From: Oceanipulchritudo coccoides
GTDB lineage: Bacteria; Verrucomicrobiota; Verrucomicrobiia; Opitutales; Oceanipulchritudinaceae
NCBI RefSeq assembly: GCF_010500615.1
Contig: NZ_JAAGNX010000002.1
Span: forward strand, 300,990-364,989
DNA: 64,000 nucleotides
Direction of reading: 5' to 3'
Notes under the pieces: model-generated
Database searches by the model: none
The model's input: only the letters and a program-made list of their open reading frames with translations
Told to the model about the DNA's origin: nothing
Position numbers and translations under genes: made by a program
In this document: positions 38,173-45,800 of the stretch, piece after piece
How positions within the stretch are numbered: position 1 is the stretch's first letter
Layout: every line of letters starts with the position of its first letter

Positions 38173-41100
38173 ATGATCACAAAACGACATATCACAGCCA
38201 CTTTGGCTGCCCTGCTGGCTGTACCGGCATTCGTCTCTGCGGTTGCGCCATCCACGGAATCCAAATTCCTCGATGCGCTCGCAGCGTCTAAATTGCAATA
38301 TCCCGATAGTTCAACTGCCGCGGATACGGCGGCACTCCTTGCCGGGTACGATCAGCCTTACTTCACGCTCCAAGACACGGACAAGATGGCGTTTACGCAC
38401 GATATAGCTGACCAACGGGTGGAGCTGAGAAATTTGCAAAACTGGATTGTTAACACCGGTGTCCGGACTGCCCATGCTAACTTGTCGGTAATATCGCAGG
38501 TCGGTGAGCAAGTGACAGTGATGCAGATTCACGATGATGCAAATGTGGGGAGCGGGCCGAATTTGCCTCTGGTGCGCATCTACCGACTTCTTTCAACCGG
38601 GCACATTTGGGCAGTTTACAAGACGGATGCAACGGGTACCGTCAACGCGCAAGTCGATCTTGGACTGATGCCTCTTGGTACTTATTTTGACTGTGACATC
38701 GTCGTGAACAACGGGAATATGGAAGTCCTGATCGACAGTGTAAGTAAGCTTTCGGTAGATGTTTCCTATTGGACCTATCCAAGCTACTGGAAAGCGGGTC
38801 TCTACCTTCAGGATGCTGGTGCGGCCACTGTTCGTTTCAACGAACTTACGTGGACGACGAGTGCTATGCCGGAAATCGTCAATGATGACTTCGCTGATGG
38901 CAATCGCGCCAATACGGGTGCCTTGCAGGCTGACTGGTGGTCCTCCAGCAGCACAAGTGGTAGTTCAATCGAAGCTTATGTCGGACAACTAGGCCTTATT
39001 ACGGGCACCTCGGGTCGTGGAATACATGGCACGTTTGCTCCACAGCCGCTAGATGTTGGCGGTTCCTTAACGGCAACGATGACCTTTACCACTCCCGCAA
39101 CCGTTGGCACTGCCAAGGAAGCGTCTTTCAAATTCGCGATTATGGCCTTTAATGATAGTGGGTTGGCTGACGACCTATCCTCTTCATCGAGCTCTGTTAA
39201 TCCGCTCTACGTTGGCCTGCCGGGCTACATGATTGATTTTGACGTCAATACGGGCGCAACAGCCAATATCAATATCAGCGAGCACGATTTACTTGATCCC
39301 CAGGGACGATTCCTGGGAACGACCAGCGAGTGGGACGCAATCAGCAGTAGCTCTGGCTTTGGCTACACTTTCTCCCCGGCGACCGAGTATGTCGTTGTTA
39401 TCACCGTAACGAGATTGACGACAGACGGTCTGGGTATAACCGCTTTGTTGAGCACTGGCGGTTCGCCAATTGCCAGCTACACGGCGAGTGATATAGACGG
39501 AACCATCGCGAACAACTTCGGTATGTTGGGAGTCTGGGCAAATTCCAACACCTTCGGTAGCACAACAACCGCAGGCGCGGCCGAAGACAATGGCATCACC
39601 TTCTCGAATATCACAATTCAAGCTGAAGGTATTTTAGTCGGCAATCAGGCACCGACCTTCACCACCGATCCAATTACTGAAACCAATGCCACTCAGGATC
39701 TTAACTACTCCGGCAATACTTTGGCCGATTACGCTACAGATTTTGAAAACGACCCACTGACCTTCACGTTAGTCTCCAGTTCTGGTCCCGGTACAGCCTG
39801 GTTGGTCGTTGATCCTAGCGGAGCATTGTCCGGAACGCCAAATGCAGCCAATCTTGGTCTGCATACCTATACGGTTCAGGTAGCTGACGCGGGTGGTAGC
39901 AATACGGCCACTTTGAATATCACAGTAGCCCCCAATCAGGCACCGACCTTCACCTCCGATCCAATTACGAAATTGGATGCCACTGAGGGTGTTGACTACA
40001 GCGGCAATACCTTGGCCGATGACGCTACAGATTTTGAAAACGACTCACTGACCTTCACGAAAGTCTCCAGTTCCGGTCCCGGTCCAGACTGGTTGGTCGT
40101 TGATCCTAACGGGGCATTGTCCGGAACGCCAACGGTAGCCAATATTGGTCTGCATACCTATACGGTTCAGGTAGCTGATGCGTTGGGTAGCGATACGGCT
40201 ACTTTGAATATCACAGTGGTTTCATCGTTCACAGGCGGAACGCTCGTTGACGACAGTTTTGCGGATGGCAATCGCGCCAATACGGGCGCCTTGGAGGCCG
40301 ACTGGTGGTCTTCAAGCAGCACAAGTGGTAATTCCATCGAAGCTTACGTCGGAGAGCTAGGCCTTATTTCGGGCACCTCGGGTCGCGGAATTCATGGCAC
40401 GTTTGCTCCGCAGACGCTTGCTGTTGGCGATTCCTTAACTGCCACGATGAGCTTTACGACTCCGGTAACCGTCGGGAGCGGCAAGAGCACGGCGCTCAAG
40501 TTTGCGCTAATGGACTTCAATAATCCTGGATTGGCTGACGACTTGTCCTCTTCATCGAGCTCTTCTAATCCGCTTTATGTTGGCCTGCCCGGCTATATGA
40601 TTGATCTTGACGTCAATACGGGCGCTACGGCCAATATCACGGTCAGGGAGCACAATGTAGCGTCCACGCTGGGACGATTCCTGGGAACGACCTCTGAGTG
40701 GGACTCAATCAGTAATAGCTCTTCTGATGGCTATACTTTTAACGCAACGACGGATTATGTCGTTGTAATAACAGTTACGAGAACGGGTAGCGGCATTCTG
40801 GAAATTTTCGCTTCGTTAAGCCTCGCAAGCGGCGGCGCGCCACTTGCTACACATACGGCGAGTGATTTGGACGGCACCATTGCGAATACTTTCGGTATGT
40901 TGGGAGCCTGGGTGAATTCCAGCACCTTCGGTAGCACAACATCCTCTGGAGCGACTGCAGACAATGGCATCACCTTCACCAACATCAAAGTTGAAACAGC
41001 GCTTAATACATCCGGAAATACCCCGCCAGTTGCCTCTGACAACAGCGGATCTGTTGATGAAAACGCGGCAATTGGTGACGATGTCCTTACTGTAACCGCT

Positions 41101-41745
41101 ACCGATGACGGTAGTATCAGCGGTTACGAAATCATCGATGGCAACACCGGTGGAGCTTTCTCAATTGATAGCAGCGGTCTCATTGAAGTCGCCGCGCCGC
41201 TCGATTTCGACGCGACTTCATCCTACACCCTGACGGTCTCTGTCAGTGACGACGGCACCCCGGCACTCAAGGATTTTGCCGAAGTGACGATTACGGTCAA
41301 TGATGTCGTGACCAATCAGGATATCATTTCCGCATTCCTCTCGGATGCAGGAGGCCCCTTTCCGGGTGAAACTGATCTCGCGATCATCGGGGACGGCGCA
41401 GATCCTGATGGCGATGGCCACCTCAACTTCATGGAAGTATGGCAAGGCACCGATGCCGGCACGATTGACTCACCGGTGCCCCTGATTCTTGAGGAGCACG
41501 AAGTGTCCACAATCGTCCGCGGCAGTGTGGTCATCGAGACGGATTCCGCACAGGATGATGCGCTTGATGTTGTCGTCGAAGCCAGCTTCGACCTTACAAA
41601 CTGGCGCGACATCTCCGCAAACCGGGTGGTCGAATCAGACGTTGGAGGTGTTCGCACCCTCCGTTTCTACGATTCTGATCCATTGGGCAGCAATCCCTTC
41701 TTCATCCGGTTCAGCATCGATCCGGACGCAGTGCCTGCCCCATAG
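38173..41745 (+). CDS. Secreted modular protein with PL7-type alginate lyase domain
   Basis: 1190 residues. The signal peptide (1-23) is followed by a PL7-like lyase domain (about 28-230). All three family signatures are present: RVELR (82-86), QIH (118-120) and YWKAGLYLQ (205-213), which hold the Arg, Gln, His and Tyr of the active site. Next come an about 250-residue beta domain (copy 1, about 238-485), two about 97-residue putative Ig (He_PIG-like) repeats, copy 2 of the large domain (about 692-945), a cadherin-like repeat (NTPPVASDNSGSVDENA) and a C-terminal region. It should cut alginate or a related uronate polymer outside the cell. No PEP-CTERM or other sorting tail is seen. Confidence 0.85.
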   Translation: MITKRHITATLAALLAVPAFVSAVAPSTESKFLDALAASKLQYPDSSTAADTAALLAGYDQPYFTLQDTDKMAFTHDIADQRVELRNLQNWIVNTGVRTAHANLSVISQVGEQVTVMQIHDDANVGSGPNLPLVRIYRLLSTGHIWAVYKTDATGTVNAQVDLGLMPLGTYFDCDIVVNNGNMEVLIDSVSKLSVDVSYWTYPSYWKAGLYLQDAGAATVRFNELTWTTSAMPEIVNDDFADGNRANTGALQADWWSSSSTSGSSIEAYVGQLGLITGTSGRGIHGTFAPQPLDVGGSLTATMTFTTPATVGTAKEASFKFAIMAFNDSGLADDLSSSSSSVNPLYVGLPGYMIDFDVNTGATANINISEHDLLDPQGRFLGTTSEWDAISSSSGFGYTFSPATEYVVVITVTRLTTDGLGITALLSTGGSPIASYTASDIDGTIANNFGMLGVWANSNTFGSTTTAGAAEDNGITFSNITIQAEGILVGNQAPTFTTDPITETNATQDLNYSGNTLADYATDFENDPLTFTLVSSSGPGTAWLVVDPSGALSGTPNAANLGLHTYTVQVADAGGSNTATLNITVAPNQAPTFTSDPITKLDATEGVDYSGNTLADDATDFENDSLTFTKVSSSGPGPDWLVVDPNGALSGTPTVANIGLHTYTVQVADALGSDTATLNITVVSSFTGGTLVDDSFADGNRANTGALEADWWSSSSTSGNSIEAYVGELGLISGTSGRGIHGTFAPQTLAVGDSLTATMSFTTPVTVGSGKSTALKFALMDFNNPGLADDLSSSSSSSNPLYVGLPGYMIDLDVNTGATANITVREHNVASTLGRFLGTTSEWDSISNSSSDGYTFNATTDYVVVITVTRTGSGILEIFASLSLASGGAPLATHTASDLDGTIANTFGMLGAWVNSSTFGSTTSSGATADNGITFTNIKVETALNTSGNTPPVASDNSGSVDENAAIGDDVLTVTATDDGSISGYEIIDGNTGGAFSIDSSGLIEVAAPLDFDATSSYTLTVSVSDDGTPALKDFAEVTITVNDVVTNQDIISAFLSDAGGPFPGETDLAIIGDGADPDGDGHLNFMEVWQGTDAGTIDSPVPLILEEHEVSTIVRGSVVIETDSAQDDALDVVVEASFDLTNWRDISANRVVESDVGGVRTLRFYDSDPLGSNPFFIRFSIDPDAVPAP
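38884..39615 (+). repeat. Large intragenic repeat, copy 1
   Basis: Codes for a roughly 245-residue beta-rich domain beginning DDFADGNRANTGALQADWW. Closely matched by copy 2 at 40248-40995, with blocks SGRGIHGTFAPQ, PLYVGLPGYMID and NTGATANI in both. Confidence 0.85.
39641..39930 (+). repeat. Tandem Ig-like repeat, copy 1
   Basis: About 291-base unit coding for a putative Ig (He_PIG-like) domain with NQAPTFTTDPIT and GLHTYTVQVADA. The next unit follows directly and is nearly identical. Confidence 0.85.
39931..40218 (+). repeat. Tandem Ig-like repeat, copy 2
   Basis: Second unit directly following the first, with NQAPTFTSDPIT and the same GLHTYTVQVADA. The high nucleotide identity points to a recent duplication. 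Confidence 0.85.
40248..40995 (+). repeat. Large intragenic repeat, copy 2
   Basis: Second copy of the about 245-residue domain (DDSFADGNRANTGALEADWW) flanking the Ig-like pair on the other side. Confidence 0.85.
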
Positions 41746-41760
41746 ACCTTACCAGTACGC

Positions 41761-41840
41761 TGTTGCTCCTGACTTTGGAGCAACAGTGCCTCCCAGGTAT
41801 CAATTTAGAGCTCATGGAGATTGTCTCCATGAGCTCTTTT
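41761..41840 (+). terminator. Two adjacent hairpins after the PL7 gene, the second a terminator
   Basis: First: a perfect 9-bp stem, TGTTGCTCC (41761-41769) with GGAGCAACA (41777-41785). Second: a perfect 14-bp stem, 41807-41820 with 41824-41837, a 3-base loop and a short T-run (41837-41840). The second is strong in either direction, and it lies between convergent genes. Confidence 0.85.
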
Positions 41841-42041
41841 GGTTCCGGTCCGGGAGTTATTCACCGGCAAGACTTCAGCCCTCCACGATTCGATGCAACT
41901 GGAACCCTACGATATCCTGTGGTTGAGTCCGGATTGATGCGTCAGGCGATCCCTCCGGCCGCGATCAATTATTCGGACGACGCCATCGGATAGTTTGTCT
42001 TACGGAGCTTCGCATGGCCGGTTATTACCCGCCAAGCGGGC

Positions 42042-42827
42042 TCACTCCTCCTCGATGGCAATCAATTCAATCTCGAAAATGAGTGCGGAATTGCCTGGGA
42101 TGCCGCCGGTCTGCTCAGCGCCATATCCGAGGGCTGGCGGGACGGTGATTTTCCACTTTTCGCCAATAGACATCAACTGGAGTGCCTCGGCCCAACCGGA
42201 GATGACCCCAGCCACAGGAATCGTGAGCGGCTCGCCCCGCTGGACAGAACTATCAAAAACTGTCCCGTTGATGAGTGTCCCGTGATAATGGACCTTCACC
42301 TTGTCAGTAGTGGTCGGTTTACGAGCCTCGGGATTTTCGCTTGGATCGAGGACTTCATATTGCAGGCCTGAAGCGGTGACGGTCACGTCCGGGCGCACGG
42401 CGTTTTTCTCAAGAAACGCGACCGACGTTGCCAGGTTGGCCTCGCTCTGGGCCTTTGCCTCTGAAGCGACCCGGCTATCCAGTTCGGAAAATGCAGCTCT
42501 CAATGTAGCTTCGTCAAGTTGTGGAGCCACGGATGCGAGCCCGTCCTTCAGGCCCGCAAAGAGGGCGTCCAGATCGGCCTTAACAACGCCTTGGCGAGCG
42601 ATATTGGCACCCATCCCGTATCCCATTCCATAGCTGGCCTGCTGGTCGACTGTCTCGAAACCGGCAGCGGTGGTTGCGGCCTCTTTTGCGGGAGACAAAT
42701 CGGCCTCTATCGAAGAGACAACCTCAACCGGGGTTGAAGCGACCTCTTCCTCCGGTTTGCTGCAGGACGTGAACAAGGGAATGAGACTGGCCAGTACGGC
42801 CCAATGACTAAGTTTTAATAATTGCAT
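42042..42827 (-). CDS. FKBP-type peptidyl-prolyl isomerase lipoprotein
   Basis: About 261 residues from the ATG at 42827, chosen because a lipoprotein signal starts there (LIPLFTSCS, lipid-modified Cys near residue 22); 24 more residues are possible upstream. An FKBP_N dimerisation region (about 50-150, with YGMGYGMGANIA) precedes the FKBP catalytic domain (about 165-258: VKVHYHGTLINGTVFDSS, VISGWAEALQLM, PPALGYG). It resembles FkpA/Mip proteins that help fold envelope proteins outside the inner membrane. It is encoded downstream of the 1950-residue secreted-protein gene on the same strand, possibly helping its folding. Confidence 0.92.
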   Translation of the reverse strand: MQLLKLSHWAVLASLIPLFTSCSKPEEEVASTPVEVVSSIEADLSPAKEAATTAAGFETVDQQASYGMGYGMGANIARQGVVKADLDALFAGLKDGLASVAPQLDEATLRAAFSELDSRVASEAKAQSEANLATSVAFLEKNAVRPDVTVTASGLQYEVLDPSENPEARKPTTTDKVKVHYHGTLINGTVFDSSVQRGEPLTIPVAGVISGWAEALQLMSIGEKWKITVPPALGYGAEQTGGIPGNSALIFEIELIAIEEE

Positions 42828-42885
42828 GGATTGGTGAATATTCGGGTCAAAGCGCTTGGAATTCATGGAGCTTTTTAGTTTGAGG

Positions 42886-45800
42886 TTAATCTCCTTCAAC
42901 GCTGATCAACTCCATGAAAAAGCTGTAAGGATTGGCCTCTGTTGGTGCCGGGATAGGGTCTGCGCTCACCCCATTCTGTTCCCATTCCCAGCTCGATGTA
43001 TTCGGATCGTCGATAACCGGGAGTGGTTCGATGAAGGTCACCTTGAGTATTCCATATTGGCCTATTTCGAGTAAACCAGCATGCACGGCAGCCCGTCCGA
43101 GACCGGAGAAACCACCGTAGACATACAGGCCCTCGTTGTCACCGGTGATATACGCTTGGACCGTTCCTTCACTACACCCGGAAGTTCGAAAATACAGCTC
43201 CTTGCCGAAGACCACCTCATAGCTCGGCGTTATATTATCTTGAATCAGGTCCTCTGGTTGGAGGTTATTCATGGAACCACAACCGTTCCTGTTGAGCGGA
43301 TTCTCCGGAACCAAACCGGGATCAATATTATATAGAGAGGCCGTCACGCGGAAATAAACCGAGCCCGGGGGAATTGGGAAAGTGGATTGCAGAATCACGC
43401 GTTCCATGCCCTGCTGAAATTCGGAAGGAACGATATCCGTAATAAGCATGCCGGCGGGATACCACTTCTTGAGATCCCGAGTGTAATAGGGAATGTAAGC
43501 GGCACCCGTGCCCGAGGGACGTTCATAACTGAGCTCATAGTACGCACCTGCTTCGTCCGCATCGATTAACCGATACGCTTGCCTTCCAGGGAACATCCCG
43601 TTGCCGCCGTTGTAGCCAAAGAGGAAATCATAAACATTGTTGATGCCATCGTTGTCGAAATCACGCATTGGATCCGACAGGAAACTTGTCGGGGAACGGT
43701 CGAAGCCCTCGGCAACTGCCCAGTCTTCATACTCGATGAATCCGCCAGCCGGAACAACTTGGATCCCGAGTCCGCTCAGAATGCCGCCGTCGTTGGCTTC
43801 CTTCGGCTTTAGGCGAACTACCTCAAGGCGCGAATTCATGGGCAACCAGTTGGATGGCAGGGAACCCCCGTTCCACCGGAAATCAACAATGCTTTCGCCG
43901 CTTATTCTGCTGTTTTGATTGGGATTCATTATGGGCCACGTATCACCGATATCCGGTTTGGATTCAGCCACCTCACCGATGAAATCGATCACCAGGTTGT
44001 TATTAAAATTCACCCTGGCAGATTGGATTTTCCCAAACTGGTTCTCTGCTGGACGGGCGGAGATTTCCAAAACCAGCTCCCCGCCATTGATCACCAGATC
44101 AGGCGTGCTGAGGGTGGCCCCCGGACCCACACGGGTGGAGGATCCCGACCCGTTCTGGGTGTAGTCGGTGGAGCTGAATCTGGTGGTTTTGCCAAGAACA
44201 TTCACTGCCGCCGTATTAGTAAAATTCCCGAACCCGATATTGGGGGAATTGTCGATGCCGTCACCACTCAGGGTAAGCCGGCCGGCATTGAAGCTGAGGT
44301 TATTCGAGAGCGCGGGAAATTGAACAGCGCCCCCGTGGATCGTAACATCGACATTCGGGTCGATAGCCGTAATGGCAATTCCACTACCGAGAGTGACAAT
44401 CACCTTCTCCTGGATGAATATCTCCTGTCCTGTGAAATCCGTCTCGTTCGTGTCAATAAGCGGCGACTCCACCCGGAGGGTTGTCCCGGAACGGAAAGAC
44501 CCTCCATTCAAACCAATGACGTTCGCACCGGATTCAGCGGTAAAATCACCACCGATAATCTGGTAGTTGCCGATCGCACTGATCAGTTCCCCACCGGAGA
44601 GAACCACCGTTTCGGTATCCGCGCCGGTCTGAATGTAGCGTTCTCCGACGGACAAAACGCTGCCTGCCTCAATGATTATTCTTCCACGGTTGATCAAATC
44701 CCCTGCGGTCAAACTCCCGGGCTCACCTCCCGGAAAGTCGGCGCCTTCAAGCAGTTCAAGGACACCGCCATTTTGTTGTAGCGAATCGAGGGCGGGAAAC
44801 GCAGCCTCAGCGCCGCGAAGAATCACGTGCGCTGGATTACCGAGGGAGAGCACCTTACTCAGGTCGTCCTCGATCGTTACCGGATCCGGTTCAAAGCCCT
44901 CATCGGCCGAACCAAAGTTTGTGCTGGTGCGCAAGGCGTTGGCGCCCGTCCCGATGAAGGTGGCGCCATCAATAAGCAAGGTTCCTGCAATATCCCAGGT
45001 ACCGCCGACCAGTAATTCGCCCGTGGCATTGGCCATCCCGGGTTGACGCTTGGCTACTTCCGACGCATCCGGATCAGCGGTCCTGCCCACGTTCTCCCGG
45101 ATCTGGAGAACTGCGCTGGAATTCACCTGAACCGTTCCGTTGTTTGCAAATAACATGGTCTCCGTAAACTCCGCCTCACCGAATATCTCGAGCGTTCCGT
45201 GGTTGGTCAGGTAGGCTCCCTTGAAGAGGGTAGTTTCCCCTCCACTGATTCTCAGTGTTCCCGACTGGGGGTTTATTGAGGTCGTGCTAAAATCGCCAAT
45301 CTGGAATACGGATCCGTCAAAGTTTGAAATCGTGGAGCTCACCAGCCCCCCATTCGACATCCCGAAAAATCCACCAATGACATCTGCATCATAGAAATTG
45401 ATCCGGCTCTCAAAGCCCGTGGCGAGAAACCCGCCTCTGGATATTGAGGTAAATCCAGATCCCGGTTTCCAGTCGGAGAGTAACTGCTGACCATACCATG
45501 TAGTTCCATTCCCACTACCTGAGGAAATACCAATATAACCACCACCTGAGGCATTGAGAAAACCGGTTTGCTCCACTTCCTCGAACTGAACAAAGACGGA
45601 GGCGTTATTGCCGACAGCCCGGATAAGCCCGTCGGGCCGGTTTTCAAGACGGGCTCCCTTGACCTGCAGGGTTGCGCCTGTCTCACCGATAAGCTCACCA
45701 CTATTGATAAAAAGGGCGGCTGAGGAGATCAGTTTATCACCATTACCACTTCCGCCGCTGGCAATAAATGCTCCCAGGTTAGTGGTTTTTGAGTCACCAC

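Noticed and set aside
39641-40218. Tandem repeats as a possible CRISPR-like array
   Set aside because: The units are about 291 bases, in frame, and encode Ig-like domains; no short repeats with spacers were seen anywhere in the window.
41763-41993. 76-codon open frame after the PL7 gene
   Set aside because: It runs through both strong hairpins and has no ribosome site.
43915-44781. 288-codon open frame on the plus strand
   Set aside because: Antisense to the 1950-residue gene; composition is typical of a shadow frame in a high-GC gene.
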